64,000 nt of DNA from Tragulus kanchil (GCA_022376925.1 JAIOJX010000027.1:18679471-18743470), one strand, 5' to 3'; positions 11,470-23,415 are shown, counted from the stretch's first letter. The notes: generated from the letters alone by a model not told the origin. Numbers and translations: made by a program.

Positions 11470-12175
11470 TCCAGCCCCCATACACAGCTTTCCTTTCACC
11501 ACCTTCCGTTTATACAAAGACTGGCTTATCCCAATTTTTTTTTTCCTGTTGCCTTTGCAATGAAAAGCTCTCCACGCGCAGCCTAATAAAGTTCTGTACC
11601 CACCCCACCCCCATCCCCCAAACCCCTGCCAAAAAAAAGAAAGAAGGGAGACTTAAACCTGGAACTCATTTAGCTAAAGAGACTTTAGTTAACAAGAAAG
11701 TTACCCATCACGAACTGCAGCTAACACCTCCCGTGATCCTAAATCCATTACCTGGAGACTTAGCCCAGGCTGAGCTTGATTTTATGAACTGTGAGATTGC
11801 AATGTTGAAAGTCTGCAAATTGGACATAAATTGGACGCAAAAGGCTGGGGGAGCCGAGTGATTTTCTTTCTCATGGAGCAGTGGGCTTCGGCTCTCAGCA
11901 GAGATGCCTGCAATCTGGACGGGGACAAGGATGCGTGCCTGAGTCTCCACCTGTCATTCCAGGATTTCTCTCCTGGCAAAGAGGGTTTTCTCTGACTCAA
12001 GCCAGCTCCATCTAGAGCAGGCCTCTACATTACCATCTGAATGGCTCTTAACCACAGTGAAGTATGTGACCGAGGAATGTATGCATGCACGAACACACAC
12101 AGACACACAGGCTCTATTCTGAGACAAAAAATGTTTTCTTCTGCACCTTGCCCTTGACTGAAGCAGTGTCCTGTG
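11470..12175. other. Unique sequence, nothing recognised
   Basis: Includes a T-run near 11535 and an A-run near 11630. No repeat family or exon identified. Confidence 0.45.
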
Positions 12176-12179
12176 ATGC

Positions 12180-12332
12180 TGTGGACTGAATGTTTCCACC
12201 AGGGCCCGCTGGCATCCTCTGGAGCAAGAAAGGGCAGCCCACCCCAGTACTCTTGGCCTGGAGAAGCCCATGGACAGAGGAGCCTGGGGGGCTACTGCCC
12301 ATGGGGCTGCAAAGAGTCGAATATGACTGAAT
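12180..12332 (+). mobile_element. Bov-tA SINE body, diverged
   Basis: The Bov-A body is clear: 'ggagaagcccatggacagag', 'gagcctggggggctactg', 'caaagagtcgaatatgactg'. The tRNA head is degraded. A microsatellite grows from its 3' end. Confidence 0.8.
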
Positions 12333-12402
12333 TCATACATACACACATACGTACATACATAAATACGTACGCACATACATACATATGCACATGCACACAT
12401 AC
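12331..12402 (+). repeat. Imperfect (ACAT)n microsatellite at a SINE tail
   Basis: Interrupted 'acatacat/acgtacat' units directly follow the SINE 3' end, a common origin of microsatellites. Confidence 0.85.
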
Positions 12403-12409
12403 TTGACAT

Positions 12410-13070
12410 CCTGTTACAATCCTAGGGAGGCCAGCTGAGGTCATGAATAGTAAAGTCATTGGCTCTGACTTCTGAACAGCAGAGACCAAGTTCAGATGCA
12501 CTGTTAATACCTCCTGTCAATTTAATTGAGCATTTACTTTTTTTTTTTTTTACTGTTTTCATGGATGAATTCATTTATTTTTACAGTGTCAATGATCCAA
12601 GGATGACCTAGAGACAAAAGTCTGGAAAAGCACAGAGGTGGTATAATGGACATGGAAGGCGAGACCTGACAAATCTACCATCTAGATGAAACATGAAAAC
12701 ACAGACGATGGAAGAATGACGGCAAGCTGAAGTTAAAGCGAAAATCAGTGCTTCAAAACTGAACTGTGATTCTCTGAACGGATGGTGGTGTTGACCTGAG
12801 GCAGGTGTTCCAGACAGGAGAAAGGCTTGTAGACACACCAGTAGCAGAAAAGTCTATGAAATGGCCATTTGAGTCTCATGGGCAGGGTCTGCTGTACTTC
12901 AGGGAAGACAGGAAGGAAAAACGTATCAAAGTGGCCAAATCCACATCCCAGGCTGAATGGTTTGTGCTGTGTTTCACCCAGAACAGTAACATTGTCTGGA
13001 ATATTATGAACATGGCAAGTGTACCATGAACCTGTGTGTAGAAAGTTTGCTGTAAACAACAATAAAAGCA
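12410..13070. other. Unique sequence, nothing recognised
   Basis: A T-run lies at 12536-12552. No repeat or exon supported. Confidence 0.4.
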
Positions 13071-13075
13071 TACTG

Positions 13076-13245
13076 GCCTGGAGGCTCAGCTAGTAAAGAA
13101 ATTGCCTGCAGTGCTGGAGACCTGGGTGGGGACATCCCCTGGCAGAGGGCATGGCGACCCACTCCAGAATTCTTGCCTGGAGGATCCCACGGACAGAAGA
13201 GCCTATGGCTGTAGAGAGTCAGACGTGACTGGGTGACTAAGCATA
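13076..13245 (+). mobile_element. Bov-tA SINE
   Basis: 'ggaggctcagctagtaaaga', 'gctggagacctgggtgggga' and 'agtcagacgtgactgggtga' give the tRNA head, junction and Bov-A body. Some internal deletion. Confidence 0.85.
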
Positions 13246-13699
13246 TACAGCACACGGCATCTCAAACACATCAGTGGGTCACCGTTCACTTAAGTGATGG
13301 CATACTAGACAACATTTTAAACAAAAGAACTAGATTGAGCATTTTTCAAAAAACGTCAATGTTTTGAAACTTGTGTATACTATTATTCAAATTTAAAAAG
13401 CAAAGCATGAATGGATTCACATATGTCAGTTTTCTGATGATAATTACCTACAGGGAAGTAAAAAGGAACAGAGATATACTGTGTTAGATAATGAATTATA
13501 ATGTTTTATTTTTTAAATAGAAAAAACTGTAAAATGAGGATCTCAAGCAAATATGGCAAACTATTAGCATCTTTTACCTAGGTCAGAGGCGACTGGATAT
13601 TAGTGTTTTCTAAATTTTCCATAGGACTTAAATATTTTGCAATTTTTAAGTGGCCATGCCCCTCTCTTCCTCCACACACTGACTGGGTTCTCAGCTCCA

Positions 13700-13935
13700 G
13701 GCTTCCCTGTTGGCCCAGCGGTTAAGAGTTCACCTTGCAATGCAGGGGACATGGGCTTGATTTCTGGTTCAGGAAGATCCCACATGCGAGGCAACTGAGC
13801 CGGCCCACCCTCAGGCCCATGCTCCCCAACAAGAGAAGCCACTGTAATGAGAAGCTGGTGTATTTCAATTAGAGAAAGCCCGCACACAGCAATGAAGACC
13901 CTGCACAGCCCAAATAAATAAATCAATAATCTTAA
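13700..13935 (+). mobile_element. CHR-like tRNA SINE, long form
   Basis: 'ggcttccctgttggcccagc', 'aagatcccacatgcgaggc', 'acaagagaagccactgtaat' and 'agaaagcccgcacacagcaa' define the long older tRNA SINE. It ends in an A-rich 'aaataaataaatc' tail into which the next SINE inserted. Confidence 0.8.
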
Positions 13936-13949
13936 AAAATTACTTCCAC

Positions 13950-14206
13950 TCCGGGCTTCCCTGGTGGTCCAGTGGGTAAGGACACCACCTTGCTGTGCAA
14001 GGGGCGCTGGTTCGATCCCTGGCCTGGGAAGATCCCATGTGCCACTGAGCGGCTGGACCCATGTGTTCAACTACTGAGCCGGAGCTCTGGAGCGCATGCA
14101 CCCAGGGTTGGTGCTCTGCGACAACAGAGGCCACCGCTACGGGAGGCCTGCACAGGCCAAAGAACAAAGATGGATGAAAATAAGTAAATGAAAGACCAAT
14201 ATATAA
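13950..14206 (+). mobile_element. tRNA-derived SINE, 'gccaaagaacaaagatgg' subfamily
   Basis: Same subfamily as 1708-2013, ending 'tgaaagaccaatatataaa'. A 16-base TSD 'aaaaaattacttccac' is found at 13934-13949 and 14207-14222, part of which could be A-tail. Inserted at the tail of the older SINE upstream. Confidence 0.85.
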
Positions 14207-14224
14207 AAAAAATTACTTCCACAC

Positions 14225-15245
14225 CCTCTAAAGCTGTATCAAGTATTTCTCGCCGTCTTGGGGAGCATCCTCTGCTCGGTGCATCCCTTCTGGAGAGCCA
14301 GTCCTGTCGGAGGAACCCAGGGCCTTCCCCTGTCCCTGTGTGTCTCCTTATCTCGGATAGCTTTCTATTTTCAGAGAAAAGCTAGACTTTCAGAGCACTC
14401 TGGGTTCTATGGGTAGAAACACCCTTTGACTCCTGTGGGCTGCAGAGCAAGGAAGGCAAATAACTGCGGTCCTGCTGAGGAGTTCCCCTCAGTTGGCAGC
14501 ACATCCGTTGATGGTTGTTTTGTTCTGAAGGTAGACAGGAACTTCCATATGATGTTTCTCCTTACTTTATCCCCATAGCTTTCCTCTGGATGAAAACTCG
14601 AAAGCCAGGAGAATAATCATAGGCTCCCGGATGAACTCATAACCATCCCTCAACCTCCGGCAGGCAGCTCAGGTCTTGTTACCTCATGCAGCTTTCCAAT
14701 TATCTTTTTCCCTCAAGAGGACTTTCTCCCAAAGGCTGCCTGTGCCCTCGTACAGATAAACATCTTATCGTAACTGTCCCTCCGTGTGGACGCCGAGCCC
14801 AGACAGGGTTTGGGCTCAAACTGGGTTCTCTGCACCACCAGGAAGTTTACTCTGGCAGGAGAATGTGGGCCAGGCTGGGAACAGGAAGAGGCTGGAGTCA
14901 GGGAGGCCGGGAAGAGGCAGCTACTGCGAGCTCTCAGGCTGACGGCCACTTTCACGTTTAATCACTTACAGCAGGCTTCTTCCATGACGTGTTGGGGATG
15001 GAATAGGTCGTATACACTTATACATGGCAATGGGGTGTGCTCCAGCTCTTCAAGTCTGGAAACTCAGCATGCTGAAAACCTGAGTCTTCATATAAATATC
15101 TCATGAGGTCTCCTGACTCTTCCTGATGTGCAGCTGTGGTCTTAAAATGAATCTCTCAGGAAGATCAGGGAGCGATCAGCAAGGGGGAAGAAAATGTGGA
15201 AGAGCTAGCTTTGCAGACACTTGGCGAGCATTACCTTTAAATAAT
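14225..15245. other. Unique sequence, nothing recognised
   Basis: Moderate GC around 14780-14960. Open frames there show no protein family signature. Confidence 0.4.
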
Positions 15246-15253
15246 CCTTAATA

Positions 15254-15470
15254 TGTGTGTGTGTGCGTGTGTGTGCTCAGTTGTGTCCGACTCGTTGCAA
15301 CCCCCTGAACTGTAACCTGCCAGGCTCCTCTGTTCATGGGATGCTCCAGGCAAGAATCCTGGAGTGGGTGGCCATTTCCTCCTTCAGGAGATCTTCCTGA
15401 CCCAGGGACTGAACCCAGGTCTCCTGCACTGCAGGCAGATTCTCTACCACTGAGCCACCTGGGAAGCGTC
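15254..15470 (-). mobile_element. Bov-tA SINE with TG repeat at its 3' end
   Basis: Minus-strand Bov-tA: 'gctcagttgtgtccgactcg' through 'ctctaccactgagccacctg'. The TG repeat at 15254-15280 sits at the element's 3' end. Confidence 0.9.
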
Positions 15471-15479
15471 ATGCCTTTA

Positions 15480-16170
15480 TATATTTAACCCATTTATTCT
15501 GCTCAGATTTACTACTTAGAAGACACTGTACAAAAAGAAACAGCTATGGAACATATTTAGAATCACTGATCAGTGTGCCTTATTAAAATTTTGAGTTCTA
15601 AAAGCAGACTGCCTACTGGTTTTGTGGTGGAGCCACGCTGGTCATGAATGGTCATTGGCATAGTACCCAAGAAGATGAAGACAAGACATAAGTGGCATTT
15701 CAGTATTGCCTTGAAGTAGATAAACAGTTCTATTTGATGAACTCCCATTATTACAGAAGTTAATGAGCGGCACGTAAGTGAGAGTCATTTTTCCCTTCAG
15801 TATCATCTGCAGATGTGTTAAGTTTCTATAGCTTCAGATGTTTGAAGAATTAACCCACAAATTTGTGTCACCAGGGCATGGCAAGGAAAAATAAATCAGC
15901 CACTGAACGGAATCCAGCACAGCATCTTCCTGAAAGTACTCTGTGTTTTGTTAAGTGAGAGATAAAAAGTCAACCCTGGTGGGACAGGACACATGGAATA
16001 AACTTTTATCCAGAAGATATGTTTTCAAACCACCACCCACATTATGAAAGATTGGAATGGACAAGGCAGGACCATGTAGTTAACTCCAGTCTTAGGCGTA
16101 TTTATGGAGAGCACACACCAAATCACTCTATGCCCTCATTCAGCAAACTGCTGTAGAGCAGAATACAAGA
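15480..16170. other. Unique sequence, nothing recognised
   Basis: No repeat or exon could be supported. Confidence 0.4.
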
Positions 16171-16174
16171 GAAA

Positions 16175-16362
16175 AGCGAAAGTGAAGCCATTCAGTCATG
16201 CCTGACTCTTTGCGACCCATGGACCAGCCATGGGACTCTCCGGGCAAGAATCCTGGAGTGGGTAGCCTTTCCCTTCTCCAGGGGATCTTCCCAACCCAGG
16301 GATCAAACCCAGGTCTCCTGCACTGCAGGCAGATTATTACCATCTGAGCCACCAGGGAAGCT
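16175..16362 (-). mobile_element. Bov-tA SINE
   Basis: 'agtcatgcctgactctttgc', 'gggatcttcccaacccaggg' and 'ctgagccaccagggaagctc' mark a minus-strand copy with a shortened body. 'gaatacaagagaa' at about 16164 and 16364 is a probable TSD. Confidence 0.9.
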
Positions 16363-16859
16363 CGAATACAAGAGAAGACCTTTTCTTTCCCTTTTTTTTT
16401 TTCCAGTTTTCAATTACTGTCACTAGGACCGCAACAAAGACAATGAAACATTTCAAAATGTTCTTCCTGAGTCATTGGCCATTAGAACATTCAGGGGGAA
16501 GACCCAGGTTTATCCTAAGATGTATTTTCTTTTTAAACCTTAGAAAAATGGAAGAATCTCATTCTACATGGAAAGAGAAGACCCAGCCCTCCCTTCCCCC
16601 TTGGCATAGCCAAGTCCATCGGGAAGGACAAATGCCTGCTGACATCTTCACAGGAAGGCAAGAGAAATCAACTCTGACAACGATATGATTCGTCTACATT
16701 TCCTTGCGTCCCAAACGCAACTGCAAGCAAAAGCAGAACCAGAAGCAGGGGATGCTAGAGTTCATTTCCAGCCTAAGTAGAAATCTACTCTGTTCACCTC
16801 TCGCCTCTCTCCTTCATGAAATAGAATCATCCTTCCATGAGGAATTTTAAGGCATGAAC

Positions 16860-17110
16860 TGCGGAGGGAGGTCAGCGTTGTAAATAATTTAATTAAGCTT
16901 CTTAATAAGCACTGGATAATTATCTAAATGACTGCCAGCTACAATAATGATAAAAGTGAACCTGAGTCTTCTGCCGCGGGGTAGAAGCTGAAACACTGTC
17001 AGGGCACGAGAAGGTGCGCCCCTCCATGGGCTTATTTATTATCTTTGCCGGGCCCTCCCATTGCAGGAAGAGCCAGAGGGCTCAGTTAGGAATGGCCAAA
17101 TGTGGCGGCG
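16860..17110. promoter_or_regulatory. Candidate conserved non-coding element
   Basis: It is free of repeats and dense in homeodomain-like TAATTA/AATTAA cores (16880-16930), followed by a GC-richer part containing 'gtggcggcgcgg'. This composition is typical of developmental enhancers, but conservation cannot be seen from one sequence. Confidence 0.25.
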
Positions 17111-17149
17111 CGGAAGGTCCATTTTTAATCTATCTATCTGTTTATTTTT

Positions 17150-18050
17150 TTTTTTCTGCATCTTACAAGGACACGTAAATACAGGAAAAACTACCAGTCA
17201 GCAGTAGCCCTGTTGCCTAAGCCAAGTTATGGGCTGCTGGGTATATATGTGGGTTTTTCATTGCCCTAAAAACCTTCGGGACGAGCCTCCACAAGCACAG
17301 TGGGGTTACGGGGTTTCTGCTGTCACACTACGAGCTGTACTTTCCGGCTGCAAGAAGAGAATTTAAAAAGCCAAATGTGAACGTGTGTAAAAAAAGGACA
17401 AAATTAAACTGTTTTCCTGACTCCATCCCTTGGTTTCTAGCCATATACTTGGATTGCTTTAGACAAGATGACGGTGTTGTGTAATTTTTCACTTTACGGT
17501 TACAGGTCTGAGAATAGGAAATTATAACATACTGGAGAGTACAGTCTTGACCAGGCCCTGCATGCTCCCCGAGGAGAGGAGACAATTCCCAGAGGCAGAA
17601 ACGCATTTTCTGAGGGTAGATAATTTCACAAGCAGCATTTATGATATTCCCCAGAGCCCCGAATGCAGGAAAGGCTGACTGTTGGGGCAGAAGCCAGCAT
17701 GTGGGACAGGCGGCCCCGCGCATCATCTGACCTACATCAGGGTGTGTGTCGAGTCTGAAAGGCAGGTCCCCACGAGGATGCCTGAGAAGCCCGGGCCTCT
17801 TGGGACTGCGGAAATTTCTTAGGAAAAAAAAACTATATATATATATATCAGAGAAGTTGCCAGGGCGCCAAAGTCACAGGGCTTAAACGAGAGTCTTGAA
17901 ACTTTGTCAGCTAACTACGATGAGACCGGTGGAGACTCCCGAGTCAGACAGGTCATGAGAATTTCTCCTCATGAATTTCTACTGCCCAACTGGATTCCAT
18001 GTCTAAAATGGAATCATCAAATGCTACTGCCACTTCCCAATATGGCTTTT
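17150..18050. other. Unique sequence, nothing recognised
   Basis: Contains a short (TA)n run at 17833-17849. No gene or repeat family supported. Confidence 0.4.
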
Positions 18051-18057
18051 TAATTGA

Positions 18058-18180
18058 AAGCGTATTTTTAAGGTTTTGATCATACTGTAGGATCTCAGTT
18101 CCTCGACCAGGAATGGAGCCTGTGCCCACTGCTTTGGAAGCACGGCATCTTAACCACCGGACCGTCAACAGGACACGTAT
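18058..18180 (-). mobile_element. CHR-type tRNA SINE
   Basis: 'cagttcctcgaccaggaatg' and 'cttaaccaccggaccgtcaa' are the reverse of the tRNA-like SINE head. Confidence 0.65.
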
Positions 18181-18209
18181 TAACTTTTTCTGAGTAAAGA
18201 GTAACTGTA

Positions 18210-18415
18210 TGCATGCTCAGTCGCTACATCACATTCAACTCTTTGTGACCCCATGGACTGTAGCCCCCTGCAGGTTTCTCTGTTCATGGACTTTGCAGGC
18301 AAGAACACTAGAGTGGGTTGCCATTTTCTCCTCCAGGGGGTTTTCCTGACCCAGAGATCGAACCCACAAACCTAGTGTCTCCTACACTGGCAGATAGATT
18401 TTTACCACTGAGCCT
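18210..18415 (-). mobile_element. Bov-tA SINE
   Basis: 'atgctcagtcgctacatcac', 'gaccccatggactgtagccc' and 'ttttaccactgagcct' give a minus-strand copy. Confidence 0.88.
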
Positions 18416-18830
18416 ATAATTTGGGGAAAAATTGCTTAAAATAATATTTTCAGAGTCCATTGTTAAGAGTGGCTGAACACACAGATATGCTAGAATCTCA
18501 TGGTGACCGGCAGAGAGTCTCTGTTCCTTAAAAGCAGGCCAAACTCTCTCATCTGTTTCAAAATAGCTTTCAAGTTAATTACGTATTCTGAGCATCTCCC
18601 CATATCATAAAAATATTTTTCTGTGACATGGAATTTACTATTAATGGTATTTAATTTAGTTTATTGGCTATACTTTTTGATGAGCATAACTTGTAGCTTT
18701 TCTGAACATGCCTGCATGTGTAAGTAACTCTTGTTATGTTCTAGAAAGATACAATCTAGAATGTGGATTACAGAATCAACGGAGCACTTGTAAGGCCTTT
18801 GAGGAATCCTGCAAAATTACCCTCTATAAG

Positions 18831-19045
18831 GGCTTTCCAGCCAGTGCTAGTGGTAAAGAATGCCCCTGCCAATGCAGGTGACTGCCAAAGATGTGGGTTC
18901 TATCTCTGGGTGGGGAAGATCCCCTGGAGGAGGGCATGGCAGCCCACTCCAGTATTATGGCCTGGAGAATCCCACGGACAGAGAAGCCTGGTCGGCTACA
19001 GGCCATAGGGTCACCAAGACTGAGACATGACTGAGCATGTATCAA
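18831..19045 (+). mobile_element. Bov-tA SINE
   Basis: 'gggctttccagccagtgcta', 'gagaatcccacggacagaga' and 'gagacatgactgagcatg'. Repeated at 19968-20182 because of duplication B. Confidence 0.85.
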
Positions 19046-19430
19046 TACAAGATACACCACCCACTCCTTAATTAAGTATTATGAAGGAATTACTAAGTAT
19101 CTAGAGCTAAATTATTAGAATCAAAGATTATTCCTGAGCATTTTGTTTTTAAATTTATGACTGCATTTTCATTCATTCAGCTAATTAGGCACTTTGTGGA
19201 AACAAACGGGACGTTCACTTAAGGCTAGACTCGCACATAGAAAAATCTTCAAAAGCCAAAGTAAGTACCTCTGGTAGGGAAATTGTGAAGGAGCCAGATT
19301 TGCAAAAGACTGCTTTTCTTCAGGTTGGTGTTTTGGAACACTCAGTTTTGGAATTGACATACATAATTCCTTCCATGGAAAGAAGGAGAGATGAGAGCTA
19401 CGCACGAAGGTGAAATGAGAAAGATGGCCT

Positions 19431-19520
19431 CTCCTCACTAGACCTCTGTGGGAGGACTTCTTGTGGTCCAGTGGTCTCCTCATGAGACCTCTGTGGGAGG
19501 ACTTCTGGTGGTCCAGTGGC
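19431..19520 (+). repeat. 45-bp tandem duplication, two units
   Basis: 'ctcctca' followed by 'gacctctgtgggaggacttc' recurs at an exact offset of 45 (19431/19476), with small differences. The right unit runs into the SINE head at about 19500. Confidence 0.85.
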
Positions 19521-19625
19521 TGAGATCTGAGCTCCAAGGGCAGGAGGCCCAGGTTCCATCTCTGGTCAGGGAACTAGATCCCACATGCCTCAACTAAGGC
19601 CTGATGCAGTCAAAAAAAAAAAAAA
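19490..19625 (+). mobile_element. CHR-like tRNA SINE
   Basis: 'gacttctggtggtccagtgg', 'aggttccatctctggtcagg' and an A-tail of about 13. Repeated at 20627-20763. Confidence 0.7.
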
Positions 19626-19967
19626 GTAAAACTCAATTTAGAAAAAACCCTTAAAGTTCATGATACAAATAACAAGATGAAGAACAGAGAAATTCTACAC
19701 ATCCCATCCCTACAGTCATATTGAAATAAGAGACTCCAAAGACCCAACTGAAACAGCTGAATCTATCCTCTCTCTAGACTCACTAATATCTTCCGCCCCC
19801 TCCTTTTTTTTTACCCATTAATGCAAATCACTAGTAAGGGACTGTGTGCAATGTCAAGTGGGGGTGAATTCAAGACTCTCCCTCCCCTTGGAGCACACGT
19901 GAGTGCCTCCCAGGAAAGATACAATCTAGAATGTGGTTCTATGGTTTTCTGAAAATTACTCTATAAG

Positions 19968-20182
19968 GGCTTTCCAGCCAGTGCTAGTGGTAAAGAATGC
20001 CCCTGCCAATGCAGGTGACTGCCAAAGATGTGGGTTCTATCTCTGGGTGGGGAAGATCCCCTGGAGGAGGGCATGGCAGCCCACTCCAGTATTATGGCCT
20101 GGAGAATCCCACGGACAGAGAAGCCTGGTCGGCTACAGGCCATAGGGTCACCAAGACTGAGACATGACTGAGCATGTATCAA
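19968..20182 (+). mobile_element. Bov-tA SINE (second copy)
   Basis: Copy of 18831-19045 carried by duplication B. Confidence 0.85.
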
Positions 20183-20626
20183 TACAAGATACACCACCCA
20201 CTCCTTAATTAAGTATTATGAAGGAATTACTAAGTATCTAGAGCTAAATTATTAGAATCAAAGATTATTCCTGAGCATTTTGTTTTTAAATTTATGACTG
20301 CATTTTCATTCATTCAGCTAATTAGGCACTTTGTGGAAACAAACGGGACGTTCACTTAAGGCTAGACTCGCACATAGAAAAATCTTCAAAAGCCAAAGTA
20401 AGTACCTCTGGTAGGGAAATTGTGAAGGAGCCAGATTTGCAAAAGACTGCTTTTCTTCAGGTTGGTGTTTTGGAACACTCAGTTTTGGAATTGACATACA
20501 TAATTCCTTCCATGGAAAGAAGGAGAGATGAGAGCTACGCACGAAGGTGAAATGAGAAAGATGGCCTCTCCTCACTAGACCTCTGTGGGAGGACTTCTTG
20601 TGGTCCAGTGGTCTCCTCATGAGACC

Positions 20627-20763
20627 TCTGTGGGAGGACTTCTGGTGGTCCAGTGGCTGAGATCTGAGCTCCAAGGGCAGGAGGCCCAGGTTCCATCTCT
20701 GGTCAGGGAACTAGATCCCACATGCCTCAACTAAGGCCTGATGCAGTCAAAAAAAAAAAAAAG
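20627..20763 (+). mobile_element. CHR-like tRNA SINE (second copy)
   Basis: Copy of 19490-19625, with the same 45-bp tandem duplication before it at 20568-20657. Confidence 0.7.
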
Positions 20764-20850
20764 TAAAACTCAATTTAGAAAAAACCCTTAAAGTTCATGA
20801 TACAAATAACAAGATGAAGAACAGAGAAATTCTACACATCCCATCCCTAC

Positions 20851-21952
20851 AGTCATATTGAAATAAGAGACTCCAAAGACCCAACTGAAACAGCTGAATC
20901 TATCCTCTCTCTAGACTCACTAATATCTTCCGCCCCCTCCTTTTTTTTTACCCATTAATGCAAATCACTAGTAAGGGACTGTGTGCAATGTCAAGTGGGG
21001 GTGAATTCAAGACTCTCCCTCCCCTTGGAGCACACGTGAGTGCCTCCCCAGGACCATGAATGGGGGCAAAGAAGACAAGAGCTTCCTACTTCCCACTCTG
21101 CCCTAGAAGGTGCCTCACAGAAGGAAGAAGACTTTGATATTTTAGTTGTTTTCTTCAGAGTAGAGTCCTTTCCCCTCAAATACTAGCTCAATTCTCTGAA
21201 TGCTAGAGCATTATTTGGAGATTAATTTATTTTGTCGATTTTTGAATCTGGTGCAATTTCTTCCTGTGGTGTTGCTTTAGGAGAGATCAAACAGAGAAGG
21301 AAAGAAAAAGAATTCTCCTTTGAGTAACCTAATTAACACACAGTGGATCCTTTGATAAGTGGGAGTGGGATTTGTTCATAGCCAAGTCCTGAAGAATTTT
21401 GAAAAGGAGAAGAGAAACACTAAGGTATTTCCATTTAACTTTTGGTAGCATGATAATTTTTGGTTTATAATTAATTTAGGACCACGAACATTATATGTGG
21501 GGGAAAAAACCCAAGTTTCCCCACAACACCTCAGTTCTCCTGTGGAACCACATCCAAAATAAATGCTCTCCCTTGATACCGTACCATGAAATACATTTCT
21601 AAGAAACCCTTGGCGCCTTCTCCCTGAGTTTCCGACAACGTCTGCTCAAGAAACTCTTCAATGAAACCACACAGGTACAGCCTTGGGGGGCGGGGGAGAA
21701 CACCATGGCCCTAAAGAGAATTTTCCAGCCTGTTAGCTGATGGGTCCACAGATTTCATATTAGCCAAGAAGTGTCTGGGAAAGCATCCACAGTATAAGCA
21801 TTTCTCCCAATATGTGGACCTATTTTTCTGAGACTATATCCTGATTTCTGTCTGTCTTGGTCTCTGAGTCTCTGTCTTTCTCTTGTCTCTGTCTCTTCCT
21901 CCTTTAAATCAGTGCCTCCTCTATCCCTTGGAAGGAGACATTCCTTTAAACC
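20851..21952 (+). repeat. Direct duplication C, copy 1
   Basis: Recurs at 21966-23064. The offset changes from 1115 to 1110 because a C-run and a T-run near 20933-20950 are shorter in copy 2. No repeat family recognised inside; a T/C-rich simple stretch lies at 21848-21905. Confidence 0.92.
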
Positions 21953-21965
21953 GAGAAATACAAAA
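21953..21965. other. 13-base linker of duplication C
   Basis: 'gagaaatacaaaa' stands where copy 2 continues 'aggcaacaagactc'. It looks like a corrupted version of that continuation. Confidence 0.45.
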
Positions 21966-23064
21966 AGTCATATTGAAATAAGAGACTCCAAAGACCCAAC
22001 TGAAACAGCTGAATCTATCCTCTCTCTAGACTCACTAATATCTTCCGCCCTCCTTTTTTACCCATTAATGCAAATCACTAGTAAGGGACTGTGTGCAATG
22101 TCAAGTGGGGGTGAATTCAAGACTCTCCCTCCCCTTGGAGCACACGTGAGTGCCTCCCCAGGACCATGAATGGGGGCAAAGAAGACAAGAGCTTCCTACT
22201 TCCCACTCTGCCCTAGAAGGTGCCTCACAGAAGGAAGAAGACTTTGATATTTTAGTTGTTTTCTTCAGAGTAGAGTCCTTTCCCCTCAAATACTAGCTCA
22301 ATTCTCTGAATGCTAGAGCATTATTTGGAGATTAATTTATTTTGTCGATTTTTGAATCTGGTGCAATTTCTTCCTGTGGTGTTGCTTTAGGAGAGATCAA
22401 ACAGAGAAGGGAAAGAAAAAGAATTCTCCTTTGAGTAACCTAATTAACACACAGTGGATCCTTTGATAAGTGGGAGTGGGATTTGTTCATAGCCAAGTCC
22501 TGAAGAATTTTGAAAAGGAGAAGAGAAACACTAAGGTATTTCCATTTAACTTTTGGTAGCATGATAATTTTTGGTTTATAATTAATTTAGGACCACGAAC
22601 ATTATATGTGGGGGAAAAAACCCAAGTTTCCCCACAACACCTCAGTTCTCCTGTGGAACCACATCCAAAATAAATGCTCTCCCTTGATACCGTACCATGA
22701 AATACATTTCTAAGAAACCCTTGGCGCCTTCTCCCTGAGTTTCCGACAACGTCTGCTCAAGAAACTCTTCAATGAAACCACACAGGTACAGCCTTGGGGG
22801 GCGGGGGAGAACACCATGGCCCTAAAGAGAATTTTCCAGCCTGTTAGCTGATGGGTCCACAGATTTCATATTAGCCAAGAAGTGTCTGGGAAAGCATCCA
22901 CAGTATAAGCATTTCTCCCAATATGTGGACCTATTTTTCTGAGACTATATCCTGATTTCTGTCTGTCTTGGTCTCTGAGTCTCTGTCTTTCTCTTGTCTC
23001 TGTCTCTTCCTCCTTTAAATCAGTGCCTCCTCTATCCCATGGAAGGGAGACATTCCTTTAAACC
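21966..23064 (+). repeat. Direct duplication C, copy 2
   Basis: Second copy of 20851-21952. Its last 80 bases begin duplication D, giving a second triplicated segment (about 21870, 22985 and 24067). Confidence 0.92.
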
Positions 23065-23192
23065 AGGCAACAAGACTCACCCACATTTCAGGATCCTAGT
23101 GCATTTATCTTAGTTCTGTATCATGTCATTTAAATAAATTAACAACTCTGAGTCTATTGTTACTATGAATTTTTTATATAGATAATACTTTG

Positions 23193-23415
23193 GCCACCTG
23201 ATGCAAGCAGCCTGCTCATTGGAAAAGGCCTCATGCTGGGAAGGACTCAAGGCAAAAGGAGAAGGGGGCGGCAGAGGATGAGATGGCTAGATGGTATCAT
23301 TGACTCAATGGCCATGAATTTAAGCAAACTCCCAGAGATAGTGGAGCCTGGAGTGTTATAGTCCATGGGGTCAAAGAGCGTCAGACATGACTTGCTGACT
23401 CAACAACAACAACAT
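23193..23415 (+). mobile_element. BovB LINE 3'-end fragment
   Basis: 'ggccacctgatgcaagcagc', 'ggaaaaggcctcatgctggg', 'gaggatgagatggctagatg' and 'gtcagacatgacttgctgac' follow the BovB 3' end in order. An (AAC)n tail follows. Repeated at 24274-24496. Confidence 0.85.

Larger units (their letters stand above)
18744..19913 (+). repeat. Direct duplication B, copy 1
   Basis: Recurs at 19914-21053 at an offset of 1137 for most of its length. The first ~80 bases (18744-18822) are about 33 bases shorter and altered in copy 2. The remainder is near-identical. Confidence 0.93.
19914..21053 (+). repeat. Direct duplication B, copy 2
   Basis: Second copy of 18744-19913 with no spacer. Its last ~200 bases (20851-21053) also begin duplication C, so that segment is present three times (19714, 20851, 21966). 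Confidence 0.93.

Noticed and set aside
11258..11563. GC-rich frame near 11.3 kb as a first coding exon
   Set aside because: Open frames exist on both strands, there is no recognisable peptide, and no downstream exon can be linked.
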